Assembly: GCF_018130545.1 (NCBI RefSeq) | Contig: NZ_JAFCKF010000002.1 | Coordinates: 744,001-808,000, forward strand | Direction of reading: 5' to 3' | DNA from: Bradyrhizobium tropiciagri | GTDB lineage: Bacteria; Pseudomonadota; Alphaproteobacteria; Rhizobiales; Xanthobacteraceae | Length of the DNA: 64,000 nucleotides | Part shown: piece after piece, positions 43,202-52,176 of the stretch | Layout: each line of letters opens with the position of its first letter | Numbering within the stretch: the first letter of the stretch is position 1 | Notes under the pieces: generated by a model | Databases searched by the model: none | What the model was told of the DNA's origin: nothing | Seen by the model: the letters and a program-made list of their open reading frames with translations, nothing else | Program-made: the position numbers and the translations under genes

Positions 43202-44155
43202 GTGCACACATGGTCCACCGATCAAGTCGATCCCCGGGATCGCTTCGACTATTGGCGCGAGGTCCGCGCCAAGGGGTTGTTCGGCGTCACCGCCGAGCTC
43301 GAGCCCGAGCGGCGCCGCGACTTCTTCGGCGAGTTCTCGCTGCGCAAGCTCGGCGATGCCGGGCTGGTCGAGCTGCGCGCCTCGCCATATCGTGTTGAGC
43401 GGCGCGCCGGCGATATCGCCGATGCGGCGAGCGACAGCCTGTGCATCTACCAGCAGCTCGGCGGTGGTGGCTGGTTCGGCGGCGCCCGGCTCGATGAGTT
43501 CGCGGTGCGCGACGGCATGTTCGCGACCAGTTATTCGGACCTGCCCTATCGCACCGTTCCGCTGCACGATGCCGGCTTCCATCTGCGCATCATCAAGATT
43601 CCGGTCGCGAACATCGTGCCGCCGGGTGCCGAGCTCGGCGAGCTCGTCCCCAAGCCGGTGCAGGATGAGACCGCCCTCCGCATGCTGCTGGAATCCTGCT
43701 TCCGCGACCTCACCGAAGCCAACGATGCGGCGGCGATGGACTCTACCCCGATGCTGCAGGCGCTGGCCCATATCGCGCTGATCGAGCGCGGTCACATGCG
43801 ACCGAAGAGCCGGCTCGCCCAGCAGGCATTGCGAACCGCCCATTTGTCGCTGGCCCGCCGCCTGATCCGTCGGCATCTCTCGAGCGCGGCGCTGACGCCA
43901 AGCCTGATTGCCGGCCTGCTCGGCATTTCGGTTCGTCACCTGCACATCCTGTTCGAGGAGACCGAGAACAGCTTTTCGGAGACCGTCACCGCGCTCCGGC
44001 TGGCGCAAAGCCGCCGCCTGCTCCGCGAGCAGCCGAGGCAGACGATCGCCGAGGTCGCCTTTGCCTGCGGCTTCGAGAGCCTTGCGACGTTCTATCGCCT
44101 GTTCAACGCGTCCGAATCGATGACGCCGGGCGATTACCGGGCGCAGCCGGCCTGA
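43202..44155 (+). CDS. AraC-family transcriptional regulator
   Basis: The 317-residue regulator has an N-terminal sensor region of the AraC_binding_2 type, starting TDQVDPRDRFDYWREV, and a C-terminal double helix-turn-helix. The latter includes LTPSLIAGLLGISVRHLHILFEETE and IAEVAFACGFESLATFYRLFNASES. The sequence TPGDYR completes the HTH. GTG at 43202 follows AAGGG. No ORF structure upstream supports a longer start. A close C-terminal paralogue, without the sensor, lies at 45071. The gene is divergent from the caspase gene at 41488, which is therefore a candidate target. Confidence 0.85.
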   Translation: MHTWSTDQVDPRDRFDYWREVRAKGLFGVTAELEPERRRDFFGEFSLRKLGDAGLVELRASPYRVERRAGDIADAASDSLCIYQQLGGGGWFGGARLDEFAVRDGMFATSYSDLPYRTVPLHDAGFHLRIIKIPVANIVPPGAELGELVPKPVQDETALRMLLESCFRDLTEANDAAAMDSTPMLQALAHIALIERGHMRPKSRLAQQALRTAHLSLARRLIRRHLSSAALTPSLIAGLLGISVRHLHILFEETENSFSETVTALRLAQSRRLLREQPRQTIAEVAFACGFESLATFYRLFNASESMTPGDYRAQPA

Positions 44156-44265
44156 GCGTTCTCCCGCCGGGGTACACCGCTGTTGCGGGTTGCTAAAGCG
44201 CCTTGATGCCCGTAATCGGGATTCCCGGCATCACGCGCCGCCCCCTCGTCGTCCTCGGAATCCTG

Positions 44266-44880
44266 ATGTCGAAGAAGATGATCAAGCCCGGACCTGACCT
44301 GCTGACGCAGGTCAACCAGGCTTTTCTCGACTACGGCTATGGCGGGCTGTCAATGGTGGGGCTCGCCAAGGCCTGCGGCTTCACGCAACGCGCGCTGTAT
44401 TACTACTTCAGCAACAAGGAAGAGGCGTTTCGCGCCGTCATCGGCTGGCGCCACGTCGAGGACGTCGGGCTCGCGCTGGAGGCCGGCCGTGCGGTACGGG
44501 CGAAGGGCGGCGGCGCGCTGGATATCTTCGCAACCATTCTCGATGTCCGCTACGGCGAGACGCGGCGGCGCCTCACGCATTCGCCGCACACCGTCGAGCT
44601 CAATGCCGAGGCCTTCAAGCGCTGCCGCGACTTGATGATCAAATCCGCCGTCTCGTTCCAGGCTGATCTGGAGAGACTTGTGGTCGAGTTGCAGGCCGCC
44701 AAACTGCTGAAGCTCAACGGTGAGTTCACGCCGACGCAGATCGCACAGGCGCTTGCCGACGGCGCACGTGCCGTCAACCAGGCGCTGCCGCCGATCGCGC
44801 GTGACGACTTCTCGGCGCGCTATCGCCAGATGTGCGCGATGGTGCTTTACGGCTGCGCCGTGATTCCGAAGCGCAAGTAA
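44266..44880 (+). CDS. TetR-family transcriptional regulator
   Basis: The 204-residue protein has the TetR HTH: LLTQVNQAFLDYGYGGLSMVG, AKACGFTQRALYYYFSNKEEAFRAV. The C-terminal ligand and dimer domain is helical and not further classified. No operator was identified in its flanks. It lies 110 bases downstream of the AraC gene on the same strand; its own start is set at the ATG at 44266, and a TTG/ATG pair at 44203-44206 is less likely. Confidence 0.85.
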   Translation: MSKKMIKPGPDLLTQVNQAFLDYGYGGLSMVGLAKACGFTQRALYYYFSNKEEAFRAVIGWRHVEDVGLALEAGRAVRAKGGGALDIFATILDVRYGETRRRLTHSPHTVELNAEAFKRCRDLMIKSAVSFQADLERLVVELQAAKLLKLNGEFTPTQIAQALADGARAVNQALPPIARDDFSARYRQMCAMVLYGCAVIPKRK

Positions 44881-45001
44881 TCCGCGCCCTGCCCGACCGC
44901 GCCGCAGGCGTCGCCGCTCTCTCACCCCACGAACAATCGCGCCCCTCAGGCGCCGGCTGACCATGTCGCCGGGCCGTGGATATCTTCTGGCACATGTTAC
45001 C

Positions 45002-45032
45002 TATTTCATATTTTACATGTTTATGTGAAATA
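45002..45032. promoter_or_regulatory. AT-rich dyad upstream of the second AraC gene
   Basis: TATTTCA (45002-45008) and TGAAATA (45026-45032) form perfect 7-base inverted arms across 17 bases in an otherwise GC-rich region. The block is the most AT-rich sequence in the window and probably carries the promoter and an operator. A related TetR or AraC protein next door is the likely binder. Confidence 0.45.
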
Positions 45033-45070
45033 TAGGATATTGCATCGCAAGACTTTCGGGGACGTCGCAA

Positions 45071-45907
45071 ATGACTGACATGAGGCAAACGGACGACGAG
45101 AGCCGTCGCCACGCCATCCGGCCTGCTCCGAACCCAAATGATCAGCCTGCGCGCACTGAGAAGATAATTTCCGTCGACTTCGCCAGAACCGCGCTGGCGC
45201 TTCGCCCGGATCAGGCACAGCCAATCCCGTCACCGGCGACGCGCGCTCTCATGCAGAGCGAGGGGTCATGCACGATGCGCGGTAAGTACGACGATCAAGG
45301 CCCGGAGGCATCATCCACCGGCCCGGCGCGCATGGTCGGACCGAGCGTTGTGGAGCTGCACGCGGATCAAACTTCGGTGCTCGAGGCTGCGGGCCACGGT
45401 GCTTCAGCAGCCGGCAATCGCGGCTGGGCGCCGTTGCTCGAAGCCTGCCTTGCCGACTTCAAGGAGGCAACGGAGGCTGGCGACAACGCGCGCATTCCTG
45501 CGCTGGTTAAGATCGTCGCCGACCTTGCGCTGATCGAGCGCGGCGCGATCCGGCCGGGAAGCCGCCGCGCCCAGCAGGCGCTGCGCGTCGGCCGGCTCAG
45601 CCTCGCGCGCCGCCTGATCACCCGTCATCTCGCCAAGCCGTCGCTGTCGCCGGGGATGGTCGCCGACATGCTCGGCGTCTCGATCCGCTACCTGCACGTC
45701 CTGTTCGAAGCGACCGGGGCGAGCTTCTCGCAGACCGTCACCGCCGAGCGCCTGAGCGAGAGCCGCAATCTGCTGCGCCAAAAGCCGCCGCGACCGATCG
45801 CCGACATCGCCCTTTCCTGCGGGTTCGGCAGCCTGGCGACGTTCTACCGGATCTTCAGCGCATCCGAAGGCCTGACGCCCGGCGAGTACCGGGCTGCGGG
45901 GCACTAG
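45071..45907 (+). CDS. AraC-type regulator lacking the usual N-terminal sensor domain
   Basis: The C-terminal 150 residues are clearly homologous to the regulator at 43202: LIERGAIRPGSRRAQQALR, the HTH LSPGMVADMLGVSIRYLHVLFEAT, and IADIALSCGFGSLATFYRIF, ending LTPGEYRAAG. The N-terminal ~120 residues show no sensor domain and look poorly ordered. ATG 45275, preceded by GAGGGG, may be the real start, giving a shorter HTH-only protein. It is probably a degenerated paralogue of the 43202 gene. A direct repeat (45148-45189) inside this upper segment is repeated beyond the gene at 45986, which supports the shorter start. Confidence 0.7.
   Translation: MTDMRQTDDESRRHAIRPAPNPNDQPARTEKIISVDFARTALALRPDQAQPIPSPATRALMQSEGSCTMRGKYDDQGPEASSTGPARMVGPSVVELHADQTSVLEAAGHGASAAGNRGWAPLLEACLADFKEATEAGDNARIPALVKIVADLALIERGAIRPGSRRAQQALRVGRLSLARRLITRHLAKPSLSPGMVADMLGVSIRYLHVLFEATGASFSQTVTAERLSESRNLLRQKPPRPIADIALSCGFGSLATFYRIFSASEGLTPGEYRAAGH
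45148..45189. repeat. Direct repeat copy 1
   Basis: TGCGCGCACTGAGAAGA (45148-45164), then 16 unrelated bases, then CGCCAGAA. The same 17-mer with identical spacing recurs at 45986. On the minus strand both copies read FWR..R.LSSQCA. Confidence 0.8.
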
Positions 45908-45985
45908 CCACGACGGCGACCCGCTGCGGCCTTACGGCCACACTTGGCTGCATTTCCGCGGCAGGCGCGCTTTGGATCGACGGTA

Positions 45986-46026
45986 TGCGCGCACTGAGAA
46001 GACAGCGCACGGCCGTTGCGCCAGAA
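45986..46026. repeat. Direct repeat copy 2
   Basis: The second copy of TGCGCGCACTGAGAAGA-N16-CGCCAGAA lies about 50 bases before the autotransporter start. The minus-strand frame here (ending 45904) reads FWRNGRALSSQCAHTVDPKR. Confidence 0.8.
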
Positions 46027-46060
46027 ACACCCAGTTACAATGGCATGTGGGGGCATGGTC

Positions 46061-49000
46061 ATGGCGGACGGCGGCAGGCCGGGGATGTGGCGCGGCGCGC
46101 TGCTTGGATCGGCGTCGTTGATCGCGCTGAGCTCCACGGCCGAGGCCGCGGTCTACTGCACGGGCGTCGGCACCGCCAACGTGCTCTGCGACGCCGCCCA
46201 TCCGTCGGACGGCGGGCTCAACACGAGCTTCAACGGCGACGTCACTGTCAACGTCAACGCCGGCGCCGGAATTAACTCCGGCGGCGTGCTCGTGAGCGCC
46301 TACGGCAGCATCACGTTCAATCACAACGATCCCGCGGGCATCACGGGATCAATGTACGACGGCATCGTGCTCAATGGCGTCGGCCAGGGCGCGATCACCT
46401 ACACGGGATCGGCTGACGTCACCGCCAATTGGTACGCGATCCATGTCTATGGCACCGGTCCGGTCTCGATTACGCAGACCGCCGGCACCGTCACGGCCAA
46501 CACTGCCATCAGTGTCTCGAGCGCAGGACCTGGGGGTAGCGTCAACATCAACACGGTTGGCAGCCAGATCCTGGCACCGAACGGGACTGGAATCTTCGTC
46601 GACACCCGCGGCAGCCAATCCGACGTCACGATCGCGACGGGCGCAGTCACCGGCACCACAACCCAAACCGGCGGCGGGATTTTCGTTCGGATGGGACAGA
46701 ACACCCAAACTGCACGCAATCTGTCCGTCACGACCAACGGCGCGGTCGTTGGCGGCATGTATCTCCAGAACGCCGGCATCGGCACCGTCGACCTCACCAC
46801 CAATGCGAGCGTCGTCGGGGGCATCTACCTCCTGGCCAGCAATTCAGCCAACACCAATGCGTTCACGGTGAAACTCAATCAGGATGTCAGTGGCGACGTC
46901 AGTCTGCTGAACTACGGCTCGGGCACCAACACGATCCGGACACGCGGCATCACGGGCGGGACGCTGTCCGTGTCCGGCGGCGGCGCCAACAGCAGCCTCG
47001 TCGTGGACGGCAATATTGCCAAAGGAAACGGCCCCGACTCGTTCTTTTACGGCGCCCTGGCGTCTGTCGGTTTCTCCGCCGCCGGCACCAACACTGCGAC
47101 GTTCAACGGCGACATTTCCGGAACCTTCGACACCAGGACGTCCATTTTTCATACGTCCGGTGGTGGCGTCGCCGGCCTTTCGGTCGGATTGGGAAGCACA
47201 TCCAGTGACGGCTCGGCGACGCTGAACGCCAACGGATCGGTCTCGGTCACCGGCATGTCGCGGTCGGGCGACGCCGCGAATGTGACCGGAGCTTCCCTGG
47301 GAGCCTCCGGCGCAGTTCCGGTTGACTTCAATCTGCACGGCGCGGTGACGGCAACGTCGATCGCTGACACTGCGTCGAGCGTCATCGGGATCAGCGCAGG
47401 ACAACACAATCTGGGCACGATGCGGTTGACGACCGATGGCGCCGTGACGGCCACCGCGATCGGCTCCGGCAGCACCGCCACCGGTATCACGGTCACAGGG
47501 AGCAGCTTTGCTCTGACCGGCATCAACACCGGCACGATGACCGTTCGCGCCAATGGCGACGTGACCGCCGCCTCGGACGGCGCCGCGACCGGCATCGCGC
47601 TGCGCCGCGGCTCCGGCACATCCCCTACCGCGACTGCGGGACTCGGCGGCATCGATCTCGATACCAAGGGGACCGTGAGCGCCACCTCGACGCGCGCAGC
47701 GGCGATCGGCATCAGCGGTGTCATCGCCAATGGCGCCGACAATTCCGCAACGCTGGCACTGCGCGCCGAAGGCAATGTCATCGCGAATGGCAAGGCGGCC
47801 GGGAGCTACGGCATCTTCGCCCAGCGCGACGGTCTCGGCGACATCAAGATCGACGCGCTCGCCGGCGTGCAAAGCTCTGGCATCGGCATCTCCGCCTCGC
47901 GCTCGACCCCCGGCAACATCTTCATCACGACCGGCACCTCCGTCACCGGCACCACCGGCATCGTGACGTCGGGCGGCACCACCACGCTCGTCGCCAACGG
48001 CACCATCACCGGCACCGGCGGCACCGCCGTCCAGTTCGGCGGCACCAACGACGTGCTGCAAGTCCAGACCAGCACCGTGTTCAACGGCAACCTCGTCGGC
48101 AGCGGGACCAGCATCGTGCAGTTCGGCGGCACGACCGCCGCAAGCTTCGACCTGTCGAAACTCGGCACCGGCTTCGCCAATTTCGGTGTTCTTGCCGGCT
48201 CGAACTGGAGCTTCACCGGCAACAACTCGAACTTTGCCGGAATGATCAGCGTCGACAGCACGTTCATCCTCAACGGCGCGATGCCGAACGCCAGCGTCAC
48301 GGTCGGCCCCGACGGCACGCTCGGCGGCAACGGCACCATCGGCAACACCATCATCAGCGGCACGCTGTCACCAGGCAATTCGCCGGGCACGATCACGATG
48401 GCGAGCCTGACCATGACTGCGGCGGCGACCTATCTGGTGCAGGTCACCAACACGATCAGCGACAAGACCATCGTGACCGGCGCTGCCAGTGTCGCCGGCA
48501 ATGTCGTGGTCGAGCCGCTCGAACGGATCACGAAAAAGACCACCTACACCATCGTCAATGCAGGAACGCTGAGCGGCACCTTCGGCTCGGCAAGCCTGTT
48601 GCTCGCCAACAACCTCGCCCGCAATCCGGTGCTGAGCTATGTCGGCAACGACGTGCTGCTGTCGATCGATCCGGGCCTGCTCTCGCCGATCCTGCCGGCC
48701 AACGCCGGCGTCAATCACAGGAGCGTCGCCGGTGCGATCGACAACGGCCTGCTCGGCGGCGCCAACCTCTCCAACGCGTTCAGCGCGATCTTCAACCTGT
48801 CGGGCGACAATCTCCTGAACGGCCTGACCCAGCTCTCCGGCGAGAGCGCCGCGGGATCGCAGCAGACCACGTTCAACGCCATGAACCAGTTCATGGGCAC
48901 GATGCTCGATCCCTTCCTCGACGGTCGCGGCGCGAACGCGATGCCGGCCGGCACCATGTCCTACGCCGTCGACAATTCGCTGGCTTATGCCGCCAAGCGT

Positions 49001-49909
49001 TCGACCAGCGCCGCCGCTGCCGCCATCTATCGCAAGGCCCCGATCGCACAGGGCTACGATCCGCGCTGGAGCGTGTGGGCGGCGGCGTATGGCGGCTCGC
49101 AGACCACCGACGGCAACGCTGCGCTCGGCTCGAACAACACCACCAGCCAGGTGTTCGGCACCGCCATTGGCGCCGACTATCGCTTCTCGCCGAACACCAT
49201 CGCCGGCTTCGCGCTCGCCGGCGGCGGCACCAATTTTGGCGTCGCCAACAGCGGCGGCGGCCGCTCCGACCTGTTCCAGGCCGGCGCCTTCGTGCGCCAC
49301 AATATCGGCGCAGCCTACATGGCCGGCGCGCTGGCCTATGGCTGGCAAGACGTCACCACCGATCGTACGGTGATGGTCGGGAGCGTCGACCGACTGCGTG
49401 CCGAGTTCAAGGCCAACGCCTGGTCGGGTCGCGCTGAAGGCGGCTACCGTTTCGTCGCACCCTGGATCGGCGGCGTCGGCCTGACGCCCTATGCAGCCGG
49501 CCAGTTCACGACATTCCAGCTGCCGGGCTACGCCGAGCAGGCTATCGTCGGCGCCAACACCTTCGCGCTCGCCTACAACTCCAAGAGCGTCACCGACAGC
49601 CGCAGCGAACTTGGCCTGCGTGCCGACAAGTCCTTCGCGCTGTCCGATGCAATCCTGACGCTGCGCGGCCGCGCCGCCTGGGCGCATGATTTCAATCCGG
49701 ACCGCAGCATCGCCGCGACATTCCAGACCCTGCCTGGTGCGAGCTTCGTCGTCAGCGGCGCGACCCAGGCCTCCGACTCCGCCCTCACCACCGCCTCGGC
49801 TGAACTGAAATGGGCGAACGGCTGGTCGGCGCTCGCAAGCTTCGAGGGCGAATTCTCCAACGTGACCCGCTCCTACGCCGGCAAGGGCGTGGTCCGCTAC
49901 GCGTGGTAG
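46061..49909 (+). CDS. Autotransporter (type Va) with beta-helix passenger
   Basis: The product of about 1,282 residues has a signal peptide (cleavage near STAEA, about residue 30). The long passenger (about 30-900) is made of low-complexity Gly/Thr/Ser/Ala repeats such as GAVTATAIGSGSTATGITV, as in right-handed beta-helices, and includes the autotransporter-associated ISGTLSPGNSPGTITMASL. The C-terminal about 285 residues form the translocator barrel, starting YDPRWSVWAAAYGGSQTT and ending GKGVVRYAW with a terminal aromatic. The passenger's cargo or ligand is unknown. The start is set at 46061 behind GGGGGC; ATG 46055 or 46040 are alternatives. Confidence 0.88.
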   Translation: MADGGRPGMWRGALLGSASLIALSSTAEAAVYCTGVGTANVLCDAAHPSDGGLNTSFNGDVTVNVNAGAGINSGGVLVSAYGSITFNHNDPAGITGSMYDGIVLNGVGQGAITYTGSADVTANWYAIHVYGTGPVSITQTAGTVTANTAISVSSAGPGGSVNINTVGSQILAPNGTGIFVDTRGSQSDVTIATGAVTGTTTQTGGGIFVRMGQNTQTARNLSVTTNGAVVGGMYLQNAGIGTVDLTTNASVVGGIYLLASNSANTNAFTVKLNQDVSGDVSLLNYGSGTNTIRTRGITGGTLSVSGGGANSSLVVDGNIAKGNGPDSFFYGALASVGFSAAGTNTATFNGDISGTFDTRTSIFHTSGGGVAGLSVGLGSTSSDGSATLNANGSVSVTGMSRSGDAANVTGASLGASGAVPVDFNLHGAVTATSIADTASSVIGISAGQHNLGTMRLTTDGAVTATAIGSGSTATGITVTGSSFALTGINTGTMTVRANGDVTAASDGAATGIALRRGSGTSPTATAGLGGIDLDTKGTVSATSTRAAAIGISGVIANGADNSATLALRAEGNVIANGKAAGSYGIFAQRDGLGDIKIDALAGVQSSGIGISASRSTPGNIFITTGTSVTGTTGIVTSGGTTTLVANGTITGTGGTAVQFGGTNDVLQVQTSTVFNGNLVGSGTSIVQFGGTTAASFDLSKLGTGFANFGVLAGSNWSFTGNNSNFAGMISVDSTFILNGAMPNASVTVGPDGTLGGNGTIGNTIISGTLSPGNSPGTITMASLTMTAAATYLVQVTNTISDKTIVTGAASVAGNVVVEPLERITKKTTYTIVNAGTLSGTFGSASLLLANNLARNPVLSYVGNDVLLSIDPGLLSPILPANAGVNHRSVAGAIDNGLLGGANLSNAFSAIFNLSGDNLLNGLTQLSGESAAGSQQTTFNAMNQFMGTMLDPFLDGRGANAMPAGTMSYAVDNSLAYAAKRSTSAAAAAIYRKAPIAQGYDPRWSVWAAAYGGSQTTDGNAALGSNNTTSQVFGTAIGADYRFSPNTIAGFALAGGGTNFGVANSGGGRSDLFQAGAFVRHNIGAAYMAGALAYGWQDVTTDRTVMVGSVDRLRAEFKANAWSGRAEGGYRFVAPWIGGVGLTPYAAGQFTTFQLPGYAEQAIVGANTFALAYNSKSVTDSRSELGLRADKSFALSDAILTLRGRAAWAHDFNPDRSIAATFQTLPGASFVVSGATQASDSALTTASAELKWANGWSALASFEGEFSNVTRSYAGKGVVRYAW

Positions 49910-50368
49910 CGCCTGCGTGATTTCGGAATATTAGAAATATAACCGTGAGTTGCCCGACGTGTCAACAGCCAGTCGAACGCCGGCCACCGCCGGCTCCGGC
50001 ATGGGGTTGTTTTTCGATATTTTGGCAACGCGTCTCCCCCGCAAAGGCGCCGCCAGCCCCCGCCAGGGCCTCGTCATCGGATCCGGGACTGGCGATTCAT
50101 TTGACCGCCAAATGACGGAAATGACGGTTATTTTGGCGAAAACGTTAAGCTTTTTGGGCTTTCCGGCCGGTTCCAAGATTGACTTTGCCGGTTTCGCCCC
50201 TATGTTGCGAGGCAACGCGGCCCTCGGATCGAAACGCGATTCGTCAGGTTTGCCGTCCGTCAGCGTTAGTCAGAGCCCCCGAGCTTTATAGAAAAGCGAG
50301 CCGTTTCGGGGCCGAACGCGACAGCCTTTTACCTTCGATTCCGAACGGCGGTGTCGACCAGAGGCTCA
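49910..50368. other. Long leader region of the DEAD-box helicase gene
   Basis: This 459-base non-coding stretch separates the autotransporter from the helicase. It has AT-rich blocks, a tandem 9-mer AAATGACGG (50110-50118 and 50119-50127) enclosed by inverted CGCCAAA/TTTGGCG arms (50106-50112 and 50132-50138), and no supportable ORF. A long 5' UTR is common before DEAD-box helicases. Confidence 0.6.
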
Positions 50369-51862
50369 ATGTCTTTTTCCAATCTAGGCCTGTCCGATAA
50401 GGTCCTCGCCGCTGTTGCGGCCACCGGTTACACCAACCCCACTCCCATCCAGGAACAGGCAATCCCGCACGTCCTCGCCCGGCGCGACGTCCTCGGCATT
50501 GCCCAGACCGGCACCGGCAAGACCGCTGCCTTCGTTCTCCCGATGCTCACCCTCCTCGAGAAGGGCCGCGCGCGGGCACGCATGCCGCGCACCCTGATCC
50601 TCGAGCCGACCCGCGAGCTTGCTGCGCAGGTGAAGGAGCAGTTCGACAAATACGGCGCCGGTCAGAAATTGAACGTGGCGCTGCTGATCGGCGGCGTCTC
50701 GTTCGGCGACCAGGACTCCAAGCTGATGCGCGGCGTCGACGTCCTGATCGCAACGCCCGGCCGGCTGCTCGACCACACCGAGCGCGGCGGATTGCTACTC
50801 ACCGGCGTCGAACTGCTGGTGATCGACGAAGCCGACCGCATGCTCGACATGGGTTTCATTCCCGACATCGAACGCATCTGCAAGCTCGTCCCCTTCACGC
50901 GGCAGACCCTGTTCTTCACCGCGACGATGCCACCGGAAATCAGCCGCATCACCGAGGCCTTCCTGCACAACCCGGCCCGGATCGAAGTCTCCAAACCCGC
51001 AACGACCGCCGTCACTGTGACGCAGTTGCAGGTCCCCGCCGGTCGCGAAGCGCATGACAAGCGCGAGATCCTCCGCCGCCTGCTGCGCGACGCCAAGGAT
51101 CTCAACAACGCGATTATCTTCTGCAACCGCAAGCGCGAAGTCGCGGTCCTTCACAAGTCGCTGCAGAAGCATGGCTTCAGTGTCGGCGCCCTGCACGGCG
51201 ATATGGATCAATCCGCCCGCACGGCCGCGCTTGATCAATTCCGCAAGGGCGAGATTCCGCTGCTCGTCGCCTCCGACGTCGCCGCCCGCGGCCTCGACAT
51301 TCCCGCGGTGAGCCACGTCTTCAATTTCGACGTACCGCACCACCCCGATGACTACGTCCACCGCATTGGCCGTACCGGCCGCGCCGGACGCACCGGTACT
51401 GCGATCTCCATCGTCACCTCGCTCGATAGCAAGTCGATGACCGCGATCGAGAAGCTGATCGGCCAGCCGATCCCGCGCGCCGAGGGCGACTACACCGTTC
51501 GCAGCGAATCTTCTGACGAGGACGCTGCGCCGCGCCGCTCGCGTGGCCGCGAAGGGTCGCGCGACGGCGCCCGCGGCGGCCGCAAGCCGCGGCGTGAACG
51601 CGAACCGCGTCACGGTGAACGCGAGGCGGGTCACGCTGAGCGCGAGCCCCGTCAGGACCACGAGCCCCGCCGGGAGCGTGTGGCGAAGCCGGAGCGCGAA
51701 CCGCGCCAAGGCCGCAACACGCCACCGCAGGCCGCCCCGTCGCACGTGCCGTCGATCGGGCGCGCCGAGCCGCGCCGGCCGCAGCGCGAGGTGGACCACG
51801 AGCCCGCCGATCATTCGCACCTGCCCGCCTTCCTGCTGCGACCCGTGCGCGCACGCGCGTAA
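50369..51862 (+). CDS. rhlE: DEAD-box RNA helicase, RhlE-like
   Basis: The 497-residue ATP-dependent RNA helicase has the Q motif (GYTNPTPIQEQAIP), motif I AQTGTGKT at about residue 45, PTRELA, TPGR, motif II DEAD with VIDEADRMLDMGF near 152, TATMP (motif III), and the C-terminal motifs DVAARGLDIP and HRIGRTGRAG. After about residue 380 comes a long Arg/Glu/Pro/His tail (REPRHGEREAGHAEREPRQD) that will be disordered and RNA-binding. GTG at 50351 was rejected for ATG 50369, which has AGAGG upstream. Roles in ribosome assembly or mRNA decay are typical for RhlE. Confidence 0.93.
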   Translation: MSFSNLGLSDKVLAAVAATGYTNPTPIQEQAIPHVLARRDVLGIAQTGTGKTAAFVLPMLTLLEKGRARARMPRTLILEPTRELAAQVKEQFDKYGAGQKLNVALLIGGVSFGDQDSKLMRGVDVLIATPGRLLDHTERGGLLLTGVELLVIDEADRMLDMGFIPDIERICKLVPFTRQTLFFTATMPPEISRITEAFLHNPARIEVSKPATTAVTVTQLQVPAGREAHDKREILRRLLRDAKDLNNAIIFCNRKREVAVLHKSLQKHGFSVGALHGDMDQSARTAALDQFRKGEIPLLVASDVAARGLDIPAVSHVFNFDVPHHPDDYVHRIGRTGRAGRTGTAISIVTSLDSKSMTAIEKLIGQPIPRAEGDYTVRSESSDEDAAPRRSRGREGSRDGARGGRKPRREREPRHGEREAGHAEREPRQDHEPRRERVAKPEREPRQGRNTPPQAAPSHVPSIGRAEPRRPQREVDHEPADHSHLPAFLLRPVRARA

Positions 51863-52176
51863 GGCCGGTCTGATGCTGCCGCGCCAGCGGCGGTGGTCAG
51901 AGGGCGCCACGTTGCCGCCAGCGACCGGCGCACACTCCGATCTCCCGCGTTTGAAGCAAATGCGCGCGGTTTTCGCATCGCAACGGTGAGCAAGCGAAAG
52001 ACGTTCGAAAGCCGCGCGCGATCGCGACGGAATCGAGCTCGTACGACATTAGTTGCGGCCAAATCCCCGTAGTTCCACTGTTTACCTTGCCTTCATTCTC
52101 GTCCCGTACCCTCGCGCCAATAATTTAGTCATTGCGGCCGGACATAGCCGGCATTGCGTGCATTGAGGACGTAACA
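51863..52176. other. Intergenic stretch between helicase and diguanylate cyclase
   Basis: This 314-base stretch has no supportable ORF. It contains a small hairpin GCCGG-ACATAG-CCGGC (about 52137-52153) near the cyclase start, which is positioned just before its ribosome-binding site. The cyclase promoter must lie here, but elements were not resolved. Confidence 0.4.

Noticed and set aside
49950-50291. Plus-strand frame of 113 codons before the helicase gene
   Set aside because: It crosses the AT-rich leader with repeats, has no ribosome site and ends within the helicase 5' region, so it is better read as untranslated leader.
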